Below, piece by piece: positions 9,616-18,304 of a stretch of DNA of 32,708 bases (position 1 is its first letter; each line of letters starts with the position of its first letter). Position numbers and translations under genes: made by a program. Origin of the DNA: Comamonas sp. lk (GTDB taxonomy: Bacteria; Pseudomonadota; Gammaproteobacteria; Burkholderiales; Burkholderiaceae_C). A model generated the notes under the pieces. It was not told the origin of the DNA and ran no database searches. It saw nothing but the letters and a program-made list of their open reading frames with translations. The stretch covers positions 1-32,708 of the forward strand of contig CAMBFN010000008.1 in NCBI GenBank assembly GCA_945865425.1, given 5' to 3'.

Positions 9616-10851
9616 TTAAGAGGGCCGCTTCATCTGGCAGCTGGTCGGCGTACTGGAAACGTAGTTGGGGTACTCTTTGAGAGGCACCAAGGTCATGCCG
9701 GTGTTCTCCGGGCTATAGGGGTATTTTTTGTCCGCCTTCTGCCATACCGTCATGTACAGCGGCTGCTGCAGCTGGTGGTCTAGCTTGCGCATTTCCACTT
9801 CGCCGTTGAAGCTATCGACACGCAAACCCTCCAAGGCGGCAGCGACTTTGACCGGATCGGTGGACTTGGCCTTAGCCATGGCCGCACCCAACATCTGGTA
9901 GACGCGGATCACAGAGCCGGTATAGAAATCGTCGTTGTACTTGGTCTTAAATTCAGTCATCCATTTATCCATCTGGCCACCCATGTTGTAGTGGCTGTAA
10001 GCGATTTGATAGACCTTACCCGCGCCATTGCTGCCCAAGGCCGTCGGCGTGCCGGTGACACCCGCGTAATAGGTATAGAAATTACCCGTATAGCCGCCTT
10101 CCATAGCGGCCTTGATAAGTAGCGACAAGTCTGAGCCCCAGTTACCGGTAATCACCGTGTCCGCGCCCGAGGCCTTGATCTTGGCGATATAGGGTGCAAA
10201 GTCGCGCACCTGGGCCAAGGGGTGCAAGTCTTCGCCTACGATTTGGATATCCGGGCGCTTGCGGCCCAGGGTCTCCTTGGCGTACTTAGCAACCTGCACA
10301 CCATGCGAGTAGTTCTGGCCCAGGATATAGACTTTTTGGATGTCCTTTTTATCCACCATAAAGCTGGTCATGGCTTCCATCTTCATCGAGGTGTCTGCGT
10401 CGAAGCGGAAGTGCCAGTAGCTGCACTTGCTATTGGTCAGGTCCGGGTCCACGGCAGCGTCGTTCAGGTAAATCACTTCTTTGCCGGGGTTGCGTTCATT
10501 GTGCTTGGTCACCGCATCGGACAGCGCTAATGCGACCGAGGAGCCATTACCCTGGATGATGTAACGCACGCCCTGGTCGATGGCGGATTTGAGTGCGTTC
10601 AGACTCTCTGCAGGGCTGAGTTTGTTATCAATGCCGGTCACTTCAAACGTGACCCCAGCCGGGTTGCCTTTGCCGCTGAACTTCTCGGCGAAAAATTGGT
10701 AGCTTTTGAGCTGGTTCACGCCGACGGGGCCCAGCAGGCCAGACTGCGCATCAATGCGCACCATTTTGACGACCTCCCCTTTTTGCGCCATGGCGCCGCT
10801 TGCGCAAACCAGGGCAACAGCCGCCGTCATTATTTTGAATTGGATAGACAC
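9616..10851 (-). CDS. ABC transporter periplasmic substrate-binding protein (LivK-like, branched-chain amino acid family)
   Basis: Signal peptide MSIQFKIMTAAVALVCASGAMAQ; body typical of periplasmic-binding protein type 1. GTG start at 10851 preceded by AGGAG; the ORF-track start at 10977 is too far upstream. Confidence 0.9.
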   Translation of the reverse strand: MSIQFKIMTAAVALVCASGAMAQKGEVVKMVRIDAQSGLLGPVGVNQLKSYQFFAEKFSGKGNPAGVTFEVTGIDNKLSPAESLNALKSAIDQGVRYIIQGNGSSVALALSDAVTKHNERNPGKEVIYLNDAAVDPDLTNSKCSYWHFRFDADTSMKMEAMTSFMVDKKDIQKVYILGQNYSHGVQVAKYAKETLGRKRPDIQIVGEDLHPLAQVRDFAPYIAKIKASGADTVITGNWGSDLSLLIKAAMEGGYTGNFYTYYAGVTGTPTALGSNGAGKVYQIAYSHYNMGGQMDKWMTEFKTKYNDDFYTGSVIRVYQMLGAAMAKAKSTDPVKVAAALEGLRVDSFNGEVEMRKLDHQLQQPLYMTVWQKADKKYPYSPENTGMTLVPLKEYPNYVSSTPTSCQMKRPS

Positions 10852-11049
10852 TGAAAATTCTCCTAAGAAATCTAAGTGGCGAAGGTTACAAGACTTCCAC
10901 CCTGTACATCCCAAGGGTTTAACCCTAGATAAGTCGCCAAAGTGATAAGCACCCAGCCCGAGGGCGCTGCGGGGCAAAAAGCTGCTACCTCACCTGGTTA
11001 AACAGCTAGGTAACCCGTCCTTGCCAAGCACCAGCGGATGGCTCCAGCC

Positions 11050-12684
11050 TTAGGCCGTTGGCAACTGGTAGTCCTTCAAGGTCTCGCGCAATTTGACTTT
11101 TTGCATCTTGCCCGTCGCGCCCAGCGGAATGGCGTCGATAAAAATTACGTCATCCGGGATTTGCCACTTGGCAGTTTTGCCTTCAAAAAAGGCAAGCAAC
11201 TCTTCCCGCACAAGATCGGCACCCGGTTTTCTTACCACCACCACCACCGGGCGCTCGTCCCATTTTGGGTGCTTCATGCCAATACAGGCCGCCATGGCCA
11301 CTGCCGGGTGCGCCATAGCGATGTTTTCTACGTCAATCGAGCTGATCCACTCGCCGCCAGACTTGATCACGTCTTTGCTGCGGTCGGTTATTTGCAAGTA
11401 ACCGTCGGCATCAATGGTGGCCACGTCTCCCGTGGGGAACCAGCCATTGACCAGCGGGGAGCCACCCTCGCCCTTAAAGTATTCGCGGATAACCCAAGGG
11501 CCTTTGACCAGCAAATCGCCATAAGCCTTGCCATCCCAGGGCAATTGCTCGCCTTGCTCATCGACGATTTTCATATCCACGCCATAAATGCCACGCCCTT
11601 GTTTGATACGCACCGCCATTTTTTGGCTGGTATCCAAGCTTAGGTGTTTGTTTTTCAGAGTGCATACGGTTCCCAATGGAGACATCTCGGTCATGCCCCA
11701 GGCGTGTAGCACCTCCACGCCGTAGGTGTCGCTGAATGCAGAGATCATGGCCGGCGGACAGGCCGAGCCGCCGATTACGGTGCGCTTGAGTGTAGAAAAA
11801 CGCAAACCGCCCTGCTGCATATGGCCCAGCATCATTTGCCACACCGTGGGTACGCCGGCAGCGAAAGTCACCTTTTCGGATTCGATCAAATCGAAGATGG
11901 ACTTTCCGTCCATGGCCGGGCCGGGGAAGACCATCTTGGCACCCGTCATAGCCGCCGAATATGGCAAGCCCCAGGCATTGACGTGGAACATAGGTACCAC
12001 CGGCAGCACGCTGTCGCGCGCGCTCATGTTCAAGGCGTCGGGCATAGCGCTGGCCCAGGCGTGCAGGATGGTTGAGCGATGGCTATAGAGCGCGGCCTTG
12101 GGGTTGCCCGTGGTGCCGCTTGTGTAGCACATGCTTGATGCGCTGTTTTCGTCAAACTCGGGCCAGGCGTATTGGGCCGTTTGATTGCCCATCCAGGCTT
12201 CGTAGCTTTGCAGGCCGGGAATACCGCTATCCGTGGGCAGGTTGGCCGCGTCGCATAAAACGATGAAATGTTTGATCGTGGTGCACCGCGCATGCACTAC
12301 TTTGACGATGGGGAGAAAGCTCATGTCAAAGCACAAAACCTGGTCTTCGCTATGGTTGGCAATCCATACGATCTGGTCCGGATGCAAACGCGGATTGAGC
12401 GTATGCAGCACCCGCCCCGAGCCGCTGACGCCAAAATAAAGCTCCAAATGTCGGTAGCCATTCCAAGCCAGGGTGGCGACGCGGTCGCCAAAGGGCAGTT
12501 GCATAGCGTCCAGGGCATTGGCCACTTGGCGAGAACGCCGGGCAATATCTTTGTAAGTGCAGCGGTGGATGTCCCCCTCAACGCGGCGCGAGACTATTTC
12601 GCCTTCGCCATGGTGCCGCTCGGCAAAATCAATCAGGGAAGAAATCAGCAATTGCTGGCTTTGCATCAATCCGAGCATCAACAT
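11050..12684 (-). CDS. Long/medium-chain acyl-CoA synthetase (fatty-acid--CoA ligase, AMP-binding)
   Basis: CYTSGTTGNPKAALYSHRS AMP-binding motif; HAWGMTEMSP, GWFPTGDVATIDADGYLQITDRSKDVIKSGGEWIS. Start refined to 12684 (or 12678) after a GGAG Shine-Dalgarno. Confidence 0.94.
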   Translation of the reverse strand: MLMLGLMQSQQLLISSLIDFAERHHGEGEIVSRRVEGDIHRCTYKDIARRSRQVANALDAMQLPFGDRVATLAWNGYRHLELYFGVSGSGRVLHTLNPRLHPDQIVWIANHSEDQVLCFDMSFLPIVKVVHARCTTIKHFIVLCDAANLPTDSGIPGLQSYEAWMGNQTAQYAWPEFDENSASSMCYTSGTTGNPKAALYSHRSTILHAWASAMPDALNMSARDSVLPVVPMFHVNAWGLPYSAAMTGAKMVFPGPAMDGKSIFDLIESEKVTFAAGVPTVWQMMLGHMQQGGLRFSTLKRTVIGGSACPPAMISAFSDTYGVEVLHAWGMTEMSPLGTVCTLKNKHLSLDTSQKMAVRIKQGRGIYGVDMKIVDEQGEQLPWDGKAYGDLLVKGPWVIREYFKGEGGSPLVNGWFPTGDVATIDADGYLQITDRSKDVIKSGGEWISSIDVENIAMAHPAVAMAACIGMKHPKWDERPVVVVVRKPGADLVREELLAFFEGKTAKWQIPDDVIFIDAIPLGATGKMQKVKLRETLKDYQLPTA

Positions 12685-12799
12685 ATCTCCAAAAAAAATG
12701 CGCCTATCGGGGGCGGGCGCCCATATTAACTGCACCGCGCCCGAGGACAGGAAAGTCCCGCGCCAAGGACTGCGCGCGACTTTGACGGAAAATACGGGC

Positions 12800-14302
12800 A
12801 TGACCGACTCAACCCACCCCTCGGCAACGGCCCCCGCTTTATCCGCCGACCCGGCGCTGGCATCGCTGCCATGGCAGCAGCGCTATGCCAAGTTAGGGCC
12901 GGATTTTGTGGCACCTGTCGCCCCGGCGCCCTTGCCCGAGCCTTACTGGGTCGGCCACAGCGCGGCCCTGGCCCAATCGCTGGGCCTGCCCCCCGGTTGG
13001 GCTGCCACCGATTCAGCGCTACAGGCCATGACTGGCAACCGGGTTCTCAAAGGCAGCGCCATGCATGCCGGGGTGTACAGCGGCCACCAATTTGGCGTTT
13101 GGGCCGGCCAATTAGGCGACGGGCGCGCCTGTTTGCTAGGCGAATTGGCGGGGCAGGAGATTCAACTCAAGGGCGCTGGCCCGACGCCTTTTTCGCGCCG
13201 GGGCGATGGACGCGCCGTGCTGCGCAGCGCCATTCGAGAGTTTTTATGCAGCGAAGCCATGCACGGTCTGGGCATCCCCACCACACGGGCTTTGTGCGTC
13301 ACCGGTTCGGATGCCACCATTTGGCGCGAAACGGCGGAAACGGCGGCGGTGGTAGCGCGTGTGGCGCCTAGCTTCATCCGCTTTGGGCACTTCGAGCACT
13401 TCAGCCAGCGCCAACAAATCCCCCAATTGCAAAGTCTGGCCGATTTTGTTATTGACCACTACTACCCCCAGTGTCGCGACGATGCGAGCGGCAACCCTTA
13501 TCTGGCTTTGCTGGGCGAAGTCAGCCGCAAGACGGCTGAGTTGCTCGCCCATTGGCAAGCCGTAGGCTTTTGCCATGGCGTCATGAATAGCGACAACATG
13601 AGCATTCTGGGCCTGACCCTGGACTACGGCCCTTTCCAGTTTTTAGACGCTTTTTCGCCCGGCCATATTTGCAACCATTCGGACAGCGAAGGGCGCTACG
13701 CTTTTTCTGAGCAGCCCAATATGGCCTACTGGAATCTGTATTGCCTGACCGACGCCTTGATGCCGCTCATAGGGGACGAGGACGCCGCAACCGAAGCCGT
13801 CGACAGCTACCGCAGCCATTTCCAAGCTGCCAGCCAACTATGCCTTGCGAAAAAAATGGGCCTAAGCCTTGCCGACCCTAGGCAAAAAGCCCTGACCGAC
13901 ATGCTGCTACCTATGCTGGCGGCAGACCAGGTGGACTACACGATTTTTTGGCGCCGCCTGAGCCACTGGTCCGCACGCATGGACGATGAAGACTTTTCGG
14001 TCACGGATTTGTTCGTCAACCGCCAGCAAATACAAACCTGGCAGTACGCCTTTGAGTCCATGCACAAAGGCATGGGGACGACTGATGTATCGGTCCGTAT
14101 GCTGCGCGCCAACCCCAAATTCGTGCTGCGCAACTACATGGCACAAGAGGCCATTACTGCGGCCCAGGCCAAAGACTTTTCGGTGCTGACCCAATTACAA
14201 ACCGTGCTGGAAAACCCGTTCGACGAACATCCCGCGCACGAGCACTGGGCCGGCTTTGCGCCGGACTGGGCCAGCGCTATTTCGGTTAGCTGTAGTTCCT
14301 AA
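12800..14302 (+). CDS. selO: Protein adenylyltransferase SelO (YdiU/UPF0061)
   Basis: IQLKGAGPTPFSRRGDGRAVLRSAIREFLCSEAMHGLGIPTTRAL, HGVMNSDNMSILGLTLDYGPFQFLDAF; C-terminus VSCSS (Cys at the selenocysteine position). Confidence 0.93.
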   Translation: MTDSTHPSATAPALSADPALASLPWQQRYAKLGPDFVAPVAPAPLPEPYWVGHSAALAQSLGLPPGWAATDSALQAMTGNRVLKGSAMHAGVYSGHQFGVWAGQLGDGRACLLGELAGQEIQLKGAGPTPFSRRGDGRAVLRSAIREFLCSEAMHGLGIPTTRALCVTGSDATIWRETAETAAVVARVAPSFIRFGHFEHFSQRQQIPQLQSLADFVIDHYYPQCRDDASGNPYLALLGEVSRKTAELLAHWQAVGFCHGVMNSDNMSILGLTLDYGPFQFLDAFSPGHICNHSDSEGRYAFSEQPNMAYWNLYCLTDALMPLIGDEDAATEAVDSYRSHFQAASQLCLAKKMGLSLADPRQKALTDMLLPMLAADQVDYTIFWRRLSHWSARMDDEDFSVTDLFVNRQQIQTWQYAFESMHKGMGTTDVSVRMLRANPKFVLRNYMAQEAITAAQAKDFSVLTQLQTVLENPFDEHPAHEHWAGFAPDWASAISVSCSS

Positions 14303-14339
14303 CGCGGCGGCGATTCACAGGCATTAACAAGGTATTTTT

Positions 14340-14741
14340 ATGATCCGCAAAACAGATGAACAATGGCAGGCCCTGCTGGCTGCCAAAGGCGCAGAGCCCA
14401 TGGCTTTTGCCGTGACGCGTCAGGAATCTACCGAACGGGCTTTTACCGGACGCTGGGCCGACAACCACCAAAAAGGCATTTACAACTGCATTTGTTGTGG
14501 CAAAGCACTTTTTTCCTCGGAGACCAAATACGAATCGGGCAGCGGCTGGCCCAGCTACTTCCAGCCCTTGGCGCCCGACGCAGTAGGCACCAAAGAGGAC
14601 GGTATGTTGTGGATGAAACGTACAGAGGTTCATTGCGCCGATTGCCACGCCCACCTGGGCCATGTGTTTAACGACGGGCCGGCCCCCACCGGGCTGCGCT
14701 ATTGCATGAATTCGGCTTCGCTGGACTTCAAACCCGAATGA
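14340..14741 (+). CDS. msrB: Peptide-methionine (R)-S-oxide reductase
   Basis: [61 protein letters not shown]. Confidence 0.96.
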   Translation: MIRKTDEQWQALLAAKGAEPMAFAVTRQESTERAFTGRWADNHQKGIYNCICCGKALFSSETKYESGSGWPSYFQPLAPDAVGTKEDGMLWMKRTEVHCADCHAHLGHVFNDGPAPTGLRYCMNSASLDFKPE

Positions 14742-15304
14742 AAACACTCTTTGACCTGTTCCCGGTGCTGCTATTTTTCGGCGCCTATAAGCTATTTGAT
14801 ATTTATGTCGCTACCGGCGTGATGATGGCGGCTACCGTGCTGCAATCGGCCTACACCTATTGGCGCGAACGCAGCCTGCCTTTGATGCAGAAAGTCACCC
14901 TCATCATGGTGCTGGGCTTTGGCGCCGTGACTTTGGGCCTGCACGACGAGCGCTTTATCAAATGGAAGCCTACGGTTTTCTACACTTGCTTGGCCCTTGG
15001 CTTAGCTGTCGCCGTGTGGGCTTTGCGCAAGAATTTTTTGCGTGCCATGCTAGGCAGTCAGCTCCAACTGCCTGATGCGCTTTGGCAGCGGCTGAACGTG
15101 GCGTGGATTGCCTATTGCGCTTTTATGGCGGCCCTCAACGCCTACGTAGTGCTCAACTACAGCACCGAGGAGTGGGTCAACTTCAAACTGTGGGGATACG
15201 TCTTTCCCCTGGTCTTTATCATCGGCCAGGGCTTGTACATCGCCCCACACATGAAGCTGGCAGAGCACGAGCCTTCCCCGGATGACGTGGAGAAAAATCC
15301 ATGA
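14738..15304 (+). CDS. yciB: Septation protein A / inner membrane protein YciB family
   Basis: [40 protein letters not shown] overlap with msrB. Confidence 0.92.
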   Translation: MKTLFDLFPVLLFFGAYKLFDIYVATGVMMAATVLQSAYTYWRERSLPLMQKVTLIMVLGFGAVTLGLHDERFIKWKPTVFYTCLALGLAVAVWALRKNFLRAMLGSQLQLPDALWQRLNVAWIAYCAFMAALNAYVVLNYSTEEWVNFKLWGYVFPLVFIIGQGLYIAPHMKLAEHEPSPDDVEKNP

Positions 15305-15582
15305 ACCAGTCCTTGCAGATCACCGCACACAACTTGGAGGCCCGCCTACGCGAGCGCTTGCAGCCCCTGCGACTTACCGTCATTGACGAAAGCCACCAGC
15401 ACGCGGGCCACGTCGGCGCCAACGACAGCGGCTTTGGCACGCACTTTCGGGTGCGCATCGCTGCACCTATTTTTACTGGCAAAACACGGGTCGCTTGCCA
15501 CCGCCTTGTTTACGATGCCGCGCAGGATTTCATCGACCAAGGGCTGCACGCCCTGGCGATTGAAATCGATACCGAAAGCTGA
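15301..15582 (+). CDS. BolA family protein
   Basis: [13 protein letters not shown]...[32 protein letters not shown] overlap with yciB. Confidence 0.92.
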   Translation: MNQSLQITAHNLEARLRERLQPLRLTVIDESHQHAGHVGANDSGFGTHFRVRIAAPIFTGKTRVACHRLVYDAAQDFIDQGLHALAIEIDTES

Positions 15583-15677
15583 GCCCAACCCGCCGACACC
15601 CGCGCACTGGACAAAGCACCTCCCTCGAACCAGCGACAATACGTGCTTAGTCTTTCTCCAGCCCTCAAGGATCTCGA

Positions 15678-16460
15678 ATGAAATTTCAAGCTTGGACCGC
15701 CACGGCGGCAACCCTCCTGGCCCTGTATGCCGCCCCCACCCTGGCGCAAAACATCGCTATCGTCAACGGTAAACCCGTGCCCACCGCGCGTGTGGAAGCC
15801 CTGGCTCAGCAAGTAGCCCGCTCCGGCCGCCCAGTCACGCCGGATATGCAAGGCCAGTTAAAAGAAGAGGTCATCGCCCGCGAAGTATTCAGCCAAGCCG
15901 CTCTAGCCATGGGCCTGGACGCGACTGACGAATTCAAAGCGCAGATGGAGCAAGTGAAGGAGTCCATCCTCATCCGTGAACTGTTTGCCGCCTACCAGGC
16001 CAAAAACCCGGTCACCGAAGCCGACATGAAAGGCGAGTACGACCGCTATCTGGCGATCAATGCCGGTAAAGAATACAAAGCGCGCCACATCTTGGTAGAA
16101 AAAGAAGACCAGGCCAAGGCCTTGCTTGCGCAGCTGAAAAAAGGGGCCAAGTTTGAAGACCTGGCCAAAAAATCGTCCAAAGATCCCGGTTCAGCGGTCA
16201 AGGGTGGCGAACTGGACTGGGCCAACCCCTCCAGCTATGTGAAAGAGTTTTCTGAGGCCTTAGTGGCTTTGGGCAAAGGCAAAACCACTGAAGCCCCGGT
16301 GAAAAGCCAATTTGGCTTCCACATCATCCGCCTCGATGACGTGCGCCAAGCCAATATGCCTAAGTTCGATGAGGTAAAGCCTCAAATCTCGCAGCACCTA
16401 ACCCAGCAAAACTTAGCCAAGTACCAGGAAGAACTGCGCAAAAAAGCCAAGATCGAATAA
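15678..16460 (+). CDS. Periplasmic peptidyl-prolyl cis-trans isomerase (parvulin/PpiC type)
   Basis: Signal peptide; YKARHILVEKEDQAKALLAQLKKGAKFEDLAKKSSKDPGSAVKGGELDW...SQFGFHIIRLDDVR. Confidence 0.93.
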   Translation: MKFQAWTATAATLLALYAAPTLAQNIAIVNGKPVPTARVEALAQQVARSGRPVTPDMQGQLKEEVIAREVFSQAALAMGLDATDEFKAQMEQVKESILIRELFAAYQAKNPVTEADMKGEYDRYLAINAGKEYKARHILVEKEDQAKALLAQLKKGAKFEDLAKKSSKDPGSAVKGGELDWANPSSYVKEFSEALVALGKGKTTEAPVKSQFGFHIIRLDDVRQANMPKFDEVKPQISQHLTQQNLAKYQEELRKKAKIE

Positions 16461-16482
16461 GCGGCTCTAACTGAGCCAATGC

Positions 16483-16508
16483 AAAACGCGGCCTAGTGCC
16501 GCGTTTTT
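16483..16508 (+). terminator. Rho-independent terminator after ppiC-like gene
   Basis: AAAACGCGGC-CTAGT-GCCGCGTTTT followed by a T run. Confidence 0.85.
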
Positions 16509-16534
16509 TTGCCTTCTTGGTTTCCCAAGACAAA

Positions 16535-17335
16535 TTAATGGCCTTCAACCTGCAGCATTTTTAGTTCACTGCGCCCTGGATTGAAATTATTCACAGCCGC
16601 CTCAGACGCATACCCGATTGAAAGACCACAAATCAATCGGTACGGAGCTGGTATTTTGAATTCCGCTCGAATCGGACCGGCCCAGGTCGCAAGCGCGCCT
16701 TGCGCGCAGGTGGCCAAACCGTTGGCATGGGCACAAAGCATTAAGGCATTTAAGAAAATGCCGGTGTCCAATACAGAGAACTCATGTAGTCCTTTATGCG
16801 CAAATAAAAAAATCGCGGTTGGTGCACCGAAAAATTCAAAATTTCGCCGCATCTGACGATTGCGTGCGCTGATATCTTTGCGTCCAATGCCCAGCACTTC
16901 ATAGAGCCCGGCCCCTGTTGCACGGCGTTGAGGCTGCAAATCATCCGGGTAGGGAAACTGCGTGGAAAAATCACCGTCTGGCAATCCCCGACGCGTCAAC
17001 AGCATACGTAGCTTTGCCAGAACGCCACCATGTTGGGCCGCCATGCCCAGGTCAAATAAAGCGCAGAGCTCTCTGGATAGTTTGTCGCGCACATCTCCCG
17101 ACGCAATCGCGATCCGATAGGGCTGGGTATTGGACCAACTAGGGGACCAATTTGCATCTGCCATAACTTGATTGAGCAATGCCTCTGGTATATCCTTTGG
17201 CAGGAAGTCCCTAACGCTTCGGCGCGTACGAATCAACTGAGACAAGGTATCGGAGGGAGTGGATGAAGCGTCGAACATAGTTTCAAAAATGGTTGCGGCG
17301 AGTGAATTTATTGCAATATGACTTTTGCAGAGCAC
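16535..17335 (-). CDS. Nitroreductase family protein
   Basis: LIRTRRSVRDFLPKDIP, ANWSPSWSNTQPYRIAIASG, GLATCAQGALATW. Alternative start MFDASST at 17278. Confidence 0.88.
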   Translation of the reverse strand: MLCKSHIAINSLAATIFETMFDASSTPSDTLSQLIRTRRSVRDFLPKDIPEALLNQVMADANWSPSWSNTQPYRIAIASGDVRDKLSRELCALFDLGMAAQHGGVLAKLRMLLTRRGLPDGDFSTQFPYPDDLQPQRRATGAGLYEVLGIGRKDISARNRQMRRNFEFFGAPTAIFLFAHKGLHEFSVLDTGIFLNALMLCAHANGLATCAQGALATWAGPIRAEFKIPAPYRLICGLSIGYASEAAVNNFNPGRSELKMLQVEGH

Positions 17336-17490
17336 GCTAATGGGTCGCGTGCCAACGCTTGGGGTTGACCCAGAGCGTATCGGAGGCGACGGATATCATG
17401 GCTTGTGAACAAAATCCGTGAGGGTATTTGGCAAATGCTGTAGGCCAGCACATGCATCGATGACCGCCCCCGTTAAACCCGCTACCCCCG

Positions 17491-18225
17491 CTACCCCCGC
17501 TGCCACAACCACAACGCGCCCAGCATTACCGGCTGGTGCACCATGTAGTAAGTCAGGCTCCAACGCCCTAGAAAAGCCAAGGGTCGCAGCGCGGAGACAT
17601 CGGCTTGGTGCATCGCATGCGCGGCATGTCGAATTAAGACCCAATGCATCGCCGCCATACCCCACAGCATCACGCCTAACCAAGGGGCCAGAGGAACGTA
17701 GTCTTCGGTGATCGGCTTAACGCTGATTAGGCCGAGCCAGTTAAGCGGCTTGTCATTGAATGCGCTGTCCCACCAGCCCGCGTTGATCGCCCAGGGCGCC
17801 ACCCATTTCAGGGCTATCAGCGCTGCGCCGAGCAGCCATAGCCAGCGCCCGCGCGGACCGACAAAGCGGGTTATGAGTAGCATCACCGCCATACCGTGCA
17901 AAACGCCAAAATAAATAAAGCTGTTGGGAAACATCAGGTAAGAACCCGCGCTTGCCAGCAAAGCACATCCCGCAATCTGCAGCCAGCGCTTGCCAAAGCG
18001 CTGCCAGGTTTGCGCCTGCGCCATTGCGATGGCTTGGCCCGCGCCTGCACAGAGCAAAAACAAACTGAGGATGCAAGTGCGCTGCGCCGTCCAGCGCGGG
18101 TCTTGGTAGAAATTGGCTTGAATCAGACCAGCGTTCGCCAGGTCAAAGCAAAAGTGGAAAACGGTCATCCACACCATAGCCAGGCCGCGCAGTGCGTCCA
18201 CCCATTGATAGCGTGCAGTGTTCAT
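17491..18225 (-). CDS. Heparan-alpha-glucosaminide N-acetyltransferase-like membrane protein (DUF1624 family)
   Basis: RYQWVDALRGLAMVWMTVFHFCFDLANAG and multi-TM architecture. Confidence 0.82.
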   Translation of the reverse strand: MNTARYQWVDALRGLAMVWMTVFHFCFDLANAGLIQANFYQDPRWTAQRTCILSLFLLCAGAGQAIAMAQAQTWQRFGKRWLQIAGCALLASAGSYLMFPNSFIYFGVLHGMAVMLLITRFVGPRGRWLWLLGAALIALKWVAPWAINAGWWDSAFNDKPLNWLGLISVKPITEDYVPLAPWLGVMLWGMAAMHWVLIRHAAHAMHQADVSALRPLAFLGRWSLTYYMVHQPVMLGALWLWQRG

Positions 18226-18304
18226 AGCTTGCGGTTCTCAGGAAATAAAAGCTGAGCGCGTAAACATATGGACCGATGAGCGACCCGGGCCCAAGCCCGA
18301 AGGC

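Noticed and set aside
14285-14302. C-terminal VSCSS of SelO as a possible selenocysteine site
   Set aside because: The codon is TGT (Cys), not TGA; Cys-type SelO is the usual bacterial form.
17479-17500. Short tandem repeat GCTACCCCC x2 at the end of the DUF1624-like gene
   Set aside because: Only two copies plus a partial; likely chance or minor slippage, and the coding frame ends there normally.
17396-17683. 95-aa minus-strand ORF overlapping the DUF1624-like gene
   Set aside because: Alternate frame overlapping the 3' end of a supported membrane protein; no domain signal.
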